Assembly: GCA_964058805.1 (NCBI GenBank)
Contig: CAXKVV010000320.1
Coordinates: 1-64,000 of the forward strand
DNA from: Schoenoplectus triqueter
Lineage: Eukaryota; Streptophyta; Magnoliopsida; Poales; Cyperaceae
Reading direction: 5' to 3'
Length of the DNA: 64,000 bases
The notes beneath the pieces are model-generated. The model was not told where the DNA came from. It did no database searches and saw nothing but the letters and a program-made list of their open reading frames with translations. Below are positions 14,758 through 25,271 of the stretch, piece after piece. The position numbers and the translations under genes were made by a program. The first letter of the stretch is position 1. Every line of letters begins with the position of its first letter.

Positions 14758-15055
14758 AAAATTTGAAGATGATTTGAGTTTTTTAAGTCATGGTTTTTAA
14801 TTTTTGAAAATCAGCTCTAAATATAATTAATAATATATTAAATAGTTGAACATCATTTTAAAAAATTAAAAGCGGTGACTTAAAAAATTCAAAACACTTT
14901 AAATTTTTACATCTCACAAGATTTTTATATAAAAAATATAATGAGGATAAAAAATATAATGAGGATGATAAATTTCTTTTCCTAAGGCAAAACTTCCTTA
15001 ATTTCTTTTTTCATAAATTATGTTTACATCGGTAAGTATGCTATATAATATAATA
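14707..15055. mobile_element. Fold-back MITE beside the satellite end
   Basis: Perfect 22-bp inverted ends lie at 14707-14728 and 15034-15055; the inner part reads ATAGCATACTT on the left and AAGTATGCTAT on the right. The body is AT-rich, without coding potential, and holds an internal imperfect inverted repeat around the block TTTTTGAAAATCAGCTC. That body resembles the cores of the fold-backs at 18895-19040 and 23990-24334. A 16-bp direct repeat (AAAAATATAATGAGGA) lies at about 14934-14965. No clear target duplication is visible. Confidence 0.6.
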
Positions 15056-18000
15056 AACATAGAAAAAGTGACTTCATAAATTCGTCACTTAATATCGTGT
15101 AAGAATGAAGTAGGACGCAAATCATTAATACAACATAAAAAATATTACAAATGTCATCGGTTCTGCAAAGATTATTATAATAATTATTAATAACAATGCT
15201 TTCTTCTATTAGTATAAATAAAATAAGTTGTAAATATAAATAGCTAGAAAAAAATATATTATAGTGCCTACTTAATAGCTAGAAAAAAAAGTATATATAA
15301 TTCTTTAAAACTATAAATATACCTCTATATTGTCACACATCCTAAAAAATATTTTGGTCGTGATTGTTAATAGACATTTGAATTAATATAAATAATACAT
15401 GAATAACTAATGTATTAAATATAAATTATTATTATCTCTACTATAAATAACTATGATATTATGACACTTTATGCCAGATCTAAATAATTATTTTCTTTAT
15501 TTGTAAATAATAAGGTGTATTGATATAAATAACATTAAAGATTTGATCCAACCTGTTATGATCAACTTTTGGGATAAATTTTGGGGATAAACACTTAGAC
15601 AGTTATCAGCCTCTTAAAGATATAGAAAAATATCCGTATTGCGAGCATAACATGAACTAAATGTAGACTTCCACATATTATATAAAACAATATCAGATTA
15701 CGGAAGATCACGAATACAAAAGAACTCATTCATATTAGTGGGTTCGGCTCCTCCCCAGTGTACGGATTTCATTGGAAGATTTATGTTTATCTCAGATCCT
15801 GGGATTATTTTTATATAAAAAAATTAAATTAAATTAAAAAAAACTATTTAAAAGAAGTTACAAAGGTCTGTAGCCCAAAACGGTCTTAAAAAAAAGGTTA
15901 GGCAGCAGACCGGTTTCTCAATTGACCGTTCTAATATTCATGATAGCATGTTATATAGAATTTGTTAGTTTTTTTAAAAAGTATAAAAATATTAAATTTC
16001 AACAATCGACGAGAAAACTGTGAATGTCAGAAGTTGACGTTGAGAGTTAGTGTCCGTGGCCCAATCATTTTTGGGTCGTCTTTTTATGCATTTTTTTTAA
16101 AATAGTTTTTTTTTATAAATTTATTTTTATCTTTTATATATAAAAATTACCCCAGATTTGGACATATGGCACGTTTTTCCATGTTTTTACATTTGTCTCG
16201 CTTTCGGAGTTGGTATTTGTAGCAGTCTTTAGTTTCTTTCTTTTTCTTTTAGTTTTTTTTTTCCATTCTAATAAAGTGTGCATTATTTGCATAATATAAG
16301 AATCAAATTGTACATAGTAAACTTTCAATAAAATATTGGTTTCAGTTTTTTTTTAATGATAACTATGGTTTGGATGATGAAAGGCCGATAAAAAAAGTCC
16401 TTTTATTTGTGAATAATGAATAAAAAGATTGTGTTGTTTTTCTCATAAAAAGAGTTTACACACAAACACACACATATAATAAATATCGAATTCTTTTTAA
16501 CTTTTGAGTAAGAGAACTAAATTATTACATATATGTTTTTGTGACTCATATTTGACATTCGTAAAAACTGTTTTGATTTAAACAATGAGCTCTAAAATTA
16601 TTTAAAGTTTTTAATTTATTAAGTCTTTAGGTTAATATTTGAAGGAAACTTTTAATAAAGACCAAAAAAAATCTTAAAAACAAATGAAACTTGAGTAAAA
16701 ATCTTGTTGCAACACCAAACGGAACAAAAAAGAAATACATAAATATTTGCTAGTTGCTACAATAATGAATTTTGTACAATGAAATTCATTTGAAATATTT
16801 AATATGAAATTCATCCTTTGAATTTTAAATTGCACCAACTTGATGCATGTCAAATTTAACTCACAGAAAACATAACTTTCATATATTTTATTCTCATTAC
16901 TTAAAAATAATATCTTTCAAAAACTATTAATTATTGACAGATAAAAAGGATTGTCTTATTTTAGCAAATCTTATTATCTACATCATTACTCCCACATAAA
17001 TATATTCTGTTAGAGGATTTTGTAAAGTTTATTATGTACAATTTCCTCTTAAAATAATATAATTCGCAACTTCAATAGCAATATTTACAATTAAATCTGA
17101 CTGTTATATTTCCTAATTAAGTGATATGTTTATTACTTTATTCCGAAGTTGCAACCATTTTCAAACACATGATATATATAACAAAGTTCGTGGTGTTACC
17201 TCTGGTTCCTCAAAATTTATTAATTCTTTTTTTTTAGAAAAATAAACTTTCAATAATATGGAGTCTAAGGTGAAAACGTCCTGATCAAAATAATTGTCAG
17301 TGGTCGCTATATTTAGTAATGATTTTAAATTTATGCAATTTATAGTATTTGGTTTTGTTTTTGTTTTTTTGCAATTTATTAAAGGAAATTGAGGTTCCAA
17401 CTTGTTCGCATAAGAGATGTATTCACCCACTGGAATCAGTCTATGGAGTCCTAAAACAAGTGTTGTTACGAAGTCACAGAAAGGGGCATTAAATGCAACA
17501 CATCAATTAAAAGTTGAGCACCCCTTAAATTTAGGAATATTATTTTGGTGTTCACATTACAGCTGCACCCTTATTTTTTATAATGAGGAATGGTTCTCAT
17601 CATTTTTTTATGTACCATGAGATTTAATTTATATTTTAAAATTTTAACACTAAACTTTCTAGTTCAAACAATTGATCTTGTTATTTTTTTATTGTATGGA
17701 TGTATGCTAGTAAAATTTCTTAATTTTTGAAGGCTAGTTTATACTATATCAAATAATAATAAAATGAATGCATAAAAGTTAACTATATCTGCTAAGTATT
17801 TCCCCTACTTTTCACATGTGAAGTATTTTTTTTTAGTGTTGCTTAAACATACATATTTGCCCTTTTGAAATGAGAAGAATATAATTTTCTAACAAACTTG
17901 CTGTTAGAAATGAAGATGTGAGAATTGGAAATTATCAGTGAATTGTTTCCTTTGATTTTGCTGTGGTATTATGTGTTTTTTATGTGAGAATTCGGAATTG

Positions 18001-18120
18001 TCGGGTCGTTTTATTGAGGTGTTATGTGTTTTTTTTTTCAGAGAATGTGTTTCTCATCTAGCATCTCTTGCATCATAAGCTAGCCTTTATCCTGCCAGAT
18101 TGGGCCCTCATGATTTGAAG
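15056..18120. other. Non-coding AT-rich stretch
   Basis: There are no supportable genes here. Long A and T runs are common (for example near 16085-16120 and 16250). The short open frames at 16134-16328, 17161-17430 and 17417-17620 are low-complexity or lack any family resemblance. I see no clear transposon ends. Confidence 0.6.
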
Positions 18121-18124
18121 CCGA

Positions 18125-18260
18125 AATATCAACACCAGCTCAGTTGATAATGGAAATGGTAGGTCACATGTTTCGACCGCATTTAAATTTTAAATGTGAA
18201 GCCTGTTCCAGATTAAGACTCGAAGAATACGGAGAGAGATTTAGTGAATAAAGAGGTCAA
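18125..18260 (+). mobile_element. Possible tRNA-derived SINE head
   Basis: An A-box-like AGCTCAGTTGAT at 18137 is followed about 30 bp later by a B-box-like GTTTCGACCGC ending at 18180. This is the spacing of an internal RNA polymerase III promoter. The sequence does not fold as a full tRNA that I can recognise, so a SINE relic is more likely than a tRNA gene. No 3' tail or target duplication was identified. Confidence 0.35.
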
Positions 18261-18559
18261 TTTCATGGAACTACCAAATTTTCGGCACAAATGTTGTCCT
18301 TCCATGTGACGTGCCCAGTGAATTATCGAGTGAAAACGTTATATGATCCTCTTTCAGTTGATGTACGCGGTGATTGTTTGAACTTTGAACTAATTTGGTT
18401 TACATTTTGGCAGCCCGTTTAGTCACGTCTGAGCTACGTTTGATGAATTTCTTCTTTGGGAATTTTCTTTGATGGATTAACATTTCGGATAGTTTCTAAA
18501 CCTAATTTCTTTTAAAATGTGCGTGCCTTTTCTAATATTTTTTTAACATATATTTTATG

Positions 18560-18685
18560 ATAAATAATCTAGTAGTTCAAGTGGTAGCTAATTAAGATGA
18601 TCTTTAAAAGATTATGAGTTCAAATCTCTATAGACAGTTAAATTTATGAGTTAAACTCTCATCTTTCTTTAAAAAAATAATATAT
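18560..18685 (+). mobile_element. Probable SINE relic
   Basis: An A-box-like TAGTTCAAGTGGTAGC (about 18573) and a B-box-like GAGTTCAAATCTC (about 18616) are spaced as in tRNA-derived SINEs. They are followed by a short body and an A-rich stretch near 18670-18680. The box wording is that of many plant SINE heads. Confidence 0.45.
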
Positions 18686-18894
18686 CTAGTGATTCATCGT
18701 TTACCGGTTATCATTGTGCTATGGCCTAGTTTTGTACTTGGATATTTTTTCACTAAATTCTCTATATAAAAGTAAGAAAAATTTACATTATATATATAAA
18801 AGTTGATTAATATGAAAAAACTTGCATTTCAGTCTAAAGTGCATATGCCTTAAATTTTATCGTAATATATTTAAAATTCAAATTCTCATCAAAA

Positions 18895-19040
18895 TTTTGA
18901 GATATTTAGAGTTTTCTAAATATTTATTTTAATTTTTTGAAAATAATGTACAAAAATTCAATTCTTTGATATTATTTAGTACTGATTTTCAAAAATCTGA
19001 AATAAATATTTAGAAAACTCATAGCATTTCTAAATCTTGT
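18895..19040. repeat. Inverted repeat, fold-back MITE core
   Basis: The arms at about 18901-18944 and 18984-19036 are inverted copies of each other (left GAGTTTTCTAAATATTTATT, right AATAAATATTTAGAAAACTC). The core motif (ATTTTCAAAAAT) is shared with the fold-backs near 14760-14900 and 24150-24260. Outer ends are not clear. Confidence 0.5.
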
Positions 19041-19159
19041 TTCCTCCTATATTCTTTAGACACTCAGAAATCCACATAGGTAATAATGTATTCATATAAG
19101 AGGTGGAAGTGTGGACTCTAGCTACAAGTCTATTTTATATTACTAATATTTGTTATTAT

Positions 19160-19320
19160 TGAAACGTAGTGTTGAGTATAGATGATTAATAACGCTGTCA
19201 TTACCGTTAAGATTGTAGGTTTAAATCTCAGCACACATTAGAAGAGAACATTGACAACTTAAAAATAATCAGCTTCAGACTCAGTTTCCAGTATAAAGAG
19301 GACCTTCATAAAAAAAAATG
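19160..19320 (+). mobile_element. Possible SINE relic
   Basis: A B-box-like GTAGGTTTAAATCTCAG (about 19214) sits downstream of a weak A-box-like stretch. The segment ends in CTTCATAAAAAAAAATG, which could be a SINE 3' tail. Evidence is limited to these boxes and the A run. Confidence 0.3.
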
Positions 19321-20480
19321 CTATTAGTCAAGTGGAAGTAGTTATTTTGGGCTTTGGTTTTGTACCTATTTTGCATCCATAATTTTGGGCTTCCTATTTT
19401 TTCCGTTTGAGAGAGGGCTTATTTTGGAGAATTTTAAGTTGCAGACCGAATATTGTTCTGAAGATTGAAAGTTGAATTGAATTTAACAATTTTATGGCAG
19501 TAGCAGTTGGAGTTGCAGTTGGAACATGACATGAAGGCATCAATCATGTCATGTGGGCCCTCCCAATCCCAAAACTAAAAAGGTTCTTTAACGGTTGCTT
19601 CAGCCAGCCAGGCCGGTTCCAATTGCATGACTTACCATCCTTTTATATTCCTCTACTGGCCTCTCTCTCTCTCTAACCTTTAATTCGGTTTTTTATTTCA
19701 TATTTGATTCGGTCTTTTCTCTTATTAAATAAAGAGAATAACCCGAACCGACCGAAGTTTATTCACTCCTTTCTCGTTTCTACTGCTGACGAGTACCAAG
19801 TCAGAAATCACATGCAAAGTCAGGTGAGACCCTTTTAAATTCCATATATTGCTTGCTCTTGGTGTACAATTTCTCAAGGTACAAGGAGATATGAACCTCA
19901 ATGCAAAGTATAATTAACTGGTAATTTCATCTAGACCAAGCACACTTCCTGAAAAAAGAAAGAATTTTCTTGTCTGCATTAAGCCAGAGCTTTGTACAAC
20001 TGCCTCGTGGAACTTGTAAGGTAGAACAAACAAAATGGAAATTTGTTATATTAAAGGGAGAGAGAGCACAGAAGAAGAAAGAAGAAAATTTGCGTCTTCC
20101 AGTTTAGTTTTTTTTTTTTCTTTCCTGAAATATAAAGGTTCATATATATCCTTGATTATTTTGAGTCTTGTGAATAAAATTAGATGGTGTTTTTTTTTGC
20201 ACCGTTATTCTTCTTGCTACAAGTTTTTGATAACAAATTATTTGAAACTGAGGCTTTGGAGAAAAATATTTTTTCCTTAAGTTTTTGTTTCCTTTTTTGG
20301 TGTCTTTTTACTTGGTAGATCGGTTGTAAATTTTTATAACCGAACTTAACTTTGGATTGTCATTCTTTGAATAATTTGACCCGAACCAACCATTTGCACG
20401 CACATTTCTCTCTATCTTGTTCTTAGTTTCTGTTCTTGTCAGTTTCTTATTTTTCCTTCCAAAGAATCACCCATCCTTTT
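19321..20480. other. Upstream region of the bHLH gene, no gene seen
   Basis: This holds a short CT microsatellite near 19660 and T-rich stretches. The 81-residue open frame at 20035-20280 is low-complexity and unlike any family I know. Distal promoter elements of the bHLH gene may lie here, but I cannot point to one. Confidence 0.5.
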
Positions 20481-20714
20481 CTCATATATACCTCAATCAT
20501 TCTCTTTTAGTTAAAAGGATTTGAGATCGTACAAACCAACTCTTCTACGGACCCTTTCTCTTTTTGTTTATTTTGTTTTGTTGTTCATATATAAATTAGT
20601 TAATTTCGTGCTTGTTTGCTGTTTGTGCTGCATGTGCAATTCTGCATCCATGTATCTTGGTCGTTGGATGTTGCCAGGAGGGAGTCTGGAGAGAAGAATA
20701 TAACATATATCAGA
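20481..20714 (+). promoter_or_regulatory. Putative TATA box and 5' leader of the bHLH gene
   Basis: CATATATACC at about 20483-20492 is TATA-like and lies about 225 bp before the chosen start codon. That allows a leader of roughly 190 bp. The leader is T-rich and pyrimidine-rich, as in many plant genes. The transcription start itself is inferred. Confidence 0.4.
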
Positions 20715-21980
20715 ATGTATCAACAGGAGATCGATGACCCAACACCGCATGAAAGCATCGTCACACAGGACGCGACCGGAGGTGAGTTTGGCATCTCCTT
20801 TCAGGACATGTCAGCCCTCAGCAACCCCACCGCTTACCCAGAACTCGACTTCCACCTCCAACAAGTCGACGTCACTGGATCCAACTACTTCACATACCAC
20901 ACGGACCCATCAACCCGGCTCGGTGCACCATCCACCGAAATGCTGTCAATTCAACAGGATTTTGCTTACCAGCAGCAGCAGCATTTAACAAATATGAACA
21001 TGTATGGGTCGCTGGGAAGCGAGAGCTCAGGGTTTGTGCCGGGGGTCATGGAGGGGTACAATACTACCAATACTAATGGTAACATAAACTTGGGGCAGTT
21101 TGAGAGCACACAAGTGGTGGTGAGTAGTGGTAGGAGAGAGAGGCAGAGAGGGAGCGGGGGATCAGGAGGTGGCGGGCATGGGAAAGGGATTGAGAAGAAA
21201 GAGAAGCAGAGGAGAGAGAGGTTGGGGGAGAAGTACGAAATGCTCAAAGCTCTCATCCCCAACAGAACCAAGGATGATCGGGCGACAATAGTGTCGGATG
21301 CCATAGATTACATCAACGAGCTGTGCCGAACGGTGAATGAGCTGAAGCTGTTGGTTGAGAAGAAGCGCCTCAAGTACTGTACTTCGGCCTCTTTCAACAA
21401 CAAATTAGATACCGAGAGCTCCAGCATCATCCCCACCGTGCCAACACCTGATCATCATGGTATACAATTCAACTTAAATATTATTCATCTCATTATATAT
21501 GTCTCAGTTGTTTACTCTATCCAAGTATCTATCTCTAAAACAACAAATTGAAATGAAAAGGTAATAATGGAGAACTAGAGGGGTTGACCAAGGGCCCTTT
21601 GCTGCGGAGCTCATGGCTCCAGAGGCGATCCAAGGAAGCATTGGTCGATGTCAGAATTATCGAAGACGAGGTTAACATTAAAATCACCAAGAAGAAAAAG
21701 GCCATCGGGTGCCTCTTGCCGGTGTCGCGTGCTGTCGATGACCTCCACCTCCAACTCCTCAATTTGGCTGGCGGTATAATCGGAGAGTGCCATGTCTACA
21801 TGTTCAACACTCAGGTAATTTATTCTTTTTTTTCCTTTATTTCTTTATAATATTAGAAGTATCTTGTATATGCGCAATTTAGAATACACAATTGATGCAT
21901 ACATGCAGATAATGGAGGGTTCCTCTGTGTACGCAAGTGCAGTCGCAAAGAAGCTCATTGAAGTCATAGATATGTACTGA
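20715..21980 (+). CDS. bHLH transcription factor, EAT1 / bHLH10-89-91 type, three exons
   Basis: A nuclear DNA-binding regulator. Relatives (Arabidopsis bHLH10/89/91, rice EAT1) act in the anther tapetum and pair with other bHLH factors such as DYT1 or AMS; this role is inferred from family. Exon 1 is 20715-21459, ending before GTATAC in phase 1. Exon 2 ends at 21814 before GTAATT. Exon 3 is 21909-21980 with stop TGA. Exon 2 may start at 21561 or 21579; both acceptors keep frame, giving 356 or 350 residues. Residues 1-150 are an unconserved acidic and Gln-rich N-terminus. A Gly-rich linker leads to the bHLH (about residues 157-215): basic part EKQRRERLGEKYE, helix 2 around ATIVSDAIDYINEL. The Glu and Arg pair used in E-box contact are present. 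The C-terminal ACT-like domain has RSSWLQRRSK, VDVRIIEDEV and EGSSVYASAVAKKL. I chose M20715 because the frame upstream lacks an ATG start and resembles leader. Confidence 0.9.
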
Positions 21981-23330
21981 GTAGTAATATATTTAGCTAT
22001 TCGCTCTAGCTTTAATTTTCACTATGGTTTAATTATTAAGCCATATATATATGTTATATCTCCTAAATCAATCCGGAAGAACTGACATTAATTTGCTTTT
22101 AATTGTATAATATTTCTACACGCACAAAGGACTGCTATGCCCGTAGGTAATTAGTTTAAACTATAGGACCTTTCAATTCTTCCCCTTCATTGAAAAAACA
22201 AAAAATGATGGTCATTTTTGTGAAAATTAAGGTAAATGTGACAATTATTGGTAAATAAAATATAACAATCCATGGTTGATTATGCAAGATATTTGAAGAC
22301 TTAAATTTGATTTGCACCTTAATTTATTGATCAACATCCGATTGATTGGTCATTTCATGATAGCTGCATGAAGATGCGTTCTGTCTGAGTAGTAGCCATC
22401 CAAATGAGAGCCCAACATAGTAAAGCCCATTAGTAGTAGTTAAGATACAACTCGAGAAGAGAAAAATAAAAGGAAAAAAATAGAAAAAAAAAATGCTTTT
22501 ATTAGGTTCATTTGCGAATATATTACACTGAATTAGTAAATATTATACAGATTTCTTTATCTAGATTTGAGTAAATATTATACAGATTTGTTTATCTAGA
22601 TATGAGTAAATATTATACTAAAAAGTTTTTCTCATAATCATGGAATCGCGTAGATAAAAGTCTCATGAATGATATTTCATTTATACAGAAAATATCTAAT
22701 GTCGAGGTTTGTGAGAATTCATTTAAAAAAAATCATATCAATAATAGAGATACAATATAAACCGTAAATTACAATCAATAATATTTTTTTTCAAACAATA
22801 GGATTCATATTCCAGAAAATTAGATTGCAACTAAATAATTATAATTTATAATTTGTTGGTTTTCCCTTGTTTATATCATGTTTGAATTAGCCGGACTTCT
22901 AAGCAAAATTATTTGAACTATTATATTTCGGCCAAAACATATCTCAAGGTTATTAACAAAATATAACATATAGACGCTCCAGAATGAAATTTAGCATCAT
23001 AACACTAAAAAGTACAAATCTTACTAATTGTTAATATGACCAAATTCATCTTAATTATCTGAGTAAAACTTTTCATTTACTAGAACTATGATCATATATA
23101 GTTCAGGCAACTTGTACGAAAATAAAAATATAATTGGTATGGAGATGGATTCAACAATTATTGGGAAATACCATTGATTTTTAGTGTGAAAGTACACTCT
23201 AAGGATTCGTGTGGCAAGTAAGAAATAGTATTGGAAGAGTGATAATTTTGAAAGAGTGATAAAATAGTGTCATTTTGGAAGAGGGGTATCGTTTGACAAT
23301 TGTTAATCAGAATAGTTAAAATATGAATAA
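21981..23330. other. Downstream of bHLH gene, no gene seen
   Basis: It includes the probable 3' untranslated region of the bHLH gene and AT-rich intergenic DNA. The only structured part I see is a short tandem repeat at 22535-22618. Confidence 0.5.
22535..22618. repeat. 35-bp tandem repeat, about 2.4 copies
   Basis: AGTAAATATTATACAG recurs at 22535 and 22570, and AGTAAATATTATAC again at 22605. The intervening sequence is similar (ATTTCTTTATCTAGAT and ATTTGTTTATCTAGAT). Confidence 0.8.
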
Positions 23331-23334
23331 TTAT

Positions 23335-23530
23335 GATACTAATGATGATGATGATGATGATGATGATGATAATCATAATAATAATATAATAGTAATAATA
23401 TAATAATATAATAATAATATAATCATAAGCATAATGATAATGATAATAATATAATCATAATCATAATCATAATCATAATCATAATAAATCATAATCATAC
23501 TCATAATATAATAATATAATATAACGTAAT
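23335..23530. repeat. ATG/ATAA/ATC simple-repeat tract
   Basis: A pure (GAT)n run at about 23342-23370 is followed by degenerate ATA, AATA and AATC repeats to about 23530. Read on the minus strand it gives a poly-isoleucine frame, which is an artefact of the repeat. Confidence 0.9.
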
Positions 23531-23989
23531 CAAATAACAATCGTTATTCCGACGAGAGCTAATCCGGTATATCATTTATGGCTTGGTATACCGGATGAGC
23601 ATTCTTTAACGCTCTTCTAGTTAGTCTAAAATTCATTTAGCAAATTAATTCATCGGAATAATAATATTATTCTAACTTTTTACTATTCTATAGAGTGTCA
23701 AACGCATCTTAAAATGGATTGTTTTAAAGTTCTCATGCGCATATGTCAGCAAGTAATGTTTGTTAAAATCCATATTTTGTGTTTACAAACAAATTTATAA
23801 CTTAACTAAAACCACCCATAACATGAAAAAAATAGAAGTTTATTCGGTACCATAAAATCTCGAAAAACTTAAACAACAAGTTTACGAATGTTCCATTAGC
23901 TTGCTATTATCTTTTTAGTTGTTCCTTATATTACTATATTCACATCTCACATAAATGGATTATTTTTATATAGTTGATCAGTATACATG

Positions 23990-24330
23990 AGTAAATCTAC
24001 GGTATGCTTAAACTCAAGAAAGATCACCATAAATTTAACTCAAAAAGTATATATCAAATGATCTCTAAATTTTGATTTTTCATTCTCATTGAATTTTTCA
24101 TATTAATTCTTGCAGGGTATAAAAATTTGGAATGTTTTGAGTTTTCTGAGTTACTCATTTTAATTTTTAAATATAATATACAAATATTAAATATTTTATT
24201 ATTATTTTTAGAGTTGATTTTCAAAAATTAAAAATAGTGACTTAGAAAATTTAAAAAATTGAAGATCATTTGATATACTTTTTGAATTAAACTCACGGAG
24301 ATCTTCCTGAGCTTAAGCACATCGTAGATT

Positions 24331-24334
<4 letters not shown>
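23990..24334. mobile_element. Fold-back MITE with about 75-bp terminal inverted repeats
   Basis: The left end AGTAAATCTACGGTATGC is mirrored by GCACATCGTAGATTTACT at the right end. The inverted match continues through AAAGTATATATCAAATGATC on the left and GATCATTTGATATACTTT on the right. It has no coding capacity. The core resembles the fold-backs near 14760 and 18900, so these form one family. The right end abuts a TA microsatellite, which hides any target duplication. Confidence 0.75.
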
Positions 24335-24378
<44 letters not shown>

Positions 24379-24390
24379 GTGTATATATAT
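24333..24390. repeat. (TA)n microsatellite
   Basis: An almost pure TA repeat with a few G interruptions lies between two fold-back MITEs. Confidence 0.95.
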
Positions 24391-24790
24391 AGTCCGACTA
24401 TGGTACTTTGCAAAGCACAGAGGCGTTGTGTGCTTTGCGCTCTATTTTTAATTTTAAGTTAGAAATAATTGATCTAAACCGTTCAATCTAATCTTCATAT
24501 CAAAATATATTACTAAATCAAATTATATATTTTTTAGAATTTTTTTACTATTTTTCTGATGAGGAGAAAACGACTTGATCTAAGAATTCCGGTTCATCCA
24601 AAAATGACGGTTTCCCTCCTATCCAAAAAAATAGCAAATAAATTCTAAAAAATATAAAATTTGGTTTACTAATAGATTTTTATATGGATATTATATTGAG
24701 CGGTTTGGATCGATCATTTCTGACTTAAAATTAATAATAGAGCGTAAAGCACACAACGCTCTTGTGCTTTGCAAAACACCATATCCTAAT

Positions 24791-24792
<2 letters not shown>
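24391..24792. mobile_element. Fold-back MITE A (arms about 150 bp) in TA/CT microsatellite
   Basis: The whole left half is an inverted copy of the right half. The left arm starts with ACTATGGTACTTTGCAAAGC and holds GCGTTGTGTGCTTTGCGCTC; the right arm holds GAGCGTAAAGCACACAACGC and ends with GCTTTGCAAAACACCATATC. About 400 bp could fold into one long hairpin with a small loop. There is no coding potential. It is flanked by (TA)n on the left and (CT)n(TA)n on the right. It is related in its end sequence to fold-back B immediately downstream. Confidence 0.8.

Positions 24793-24845
<53 letters not shown>
24790..24845. repeat. (CT)n(TA)n microsatellite between two fold-back MITEs
   Basis: A CT run (about 24790-24813) passes directly into a TA run (to 24845). 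It separates elements A and B. Confidence 0.95.
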
Positions 24846-24849
<4 letters not shown>

Positions 24850-25254
24850 TGAGGCTATGGTGCTTTGCGAAGCACAAAATCTCCCGTGCTTCGCGTCCGT
24901 ATCTCAAATTTGAAAGTTCATATGCCCGATCCAAACCGTTGAACATGATCTTCATATTGAACTATCTTTGGAGATCAAAATTTATATTTTTTTGAATTTG
25001 TTTGCTATTTTTTAGATGGGTACAAAATCGCTAGTTTTTGATGGTGCAGAAATCGTTAGATCAGCAAATTTTATACTCATTTAAAAAATAGCAAAAAAAT
25101 TAAAAAAAATATAAAATTTGATCTCCAAAGATATTTCAATATGAAGATCATGTTCAACGGTTTGGATCGAGCGTATGAACTTTCAAATTCGAGATACGGA
25201 CGCGAAGCACGGGAGGTTTTGTGCTTCGCGAAGCACCATAGCCTCACTCTCTCT
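24846..25254. mobile_element. Fold-back MITE B (arms about 185 bp) in TA microsatellite
   Basis: The left arm begins AGAGTGAGGCTATGGTGC and the right arm ends GCACCATAGCCTCACTCT. The arms remain nearly perfect for about 185 bp, including GATACGGACGCGAAGCACGG on the right and its inverted, near-identical match on the left. The near-complete hairpin suggests fairly recent insertion and a possible small-RNA source; the latter is inference. It is flanked by (TA)n on both sides (right run to about 25271). Confidence 0.85.
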
Positions 25255-25271
25255 ATATATATATATATATA

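Noticed and set aside
18125..18260. tRNA gene
   Set aside because: It has A- and B-box-like motifs, but no acceptor stem or anticodon arm that I can fold. A SINE relic is likelier.
20616..20714. Upstream extension of the bHLH frame
   Set aside because: The added 33 residues lack family resemblance and begin at a non-ATG codon. The ATG at 20715 is the better start.
20966..21304. Minus-strand frames of 112 and other residues opposite the bHLH gene
   Set aside because: Shadow frames of a well-supported coding exon, Pro/Leu/Ser-rich by composition.
23158..23376. Poly-isoleucine frame
   Set aside because: Translation of the GAT/AAT simple repeat.
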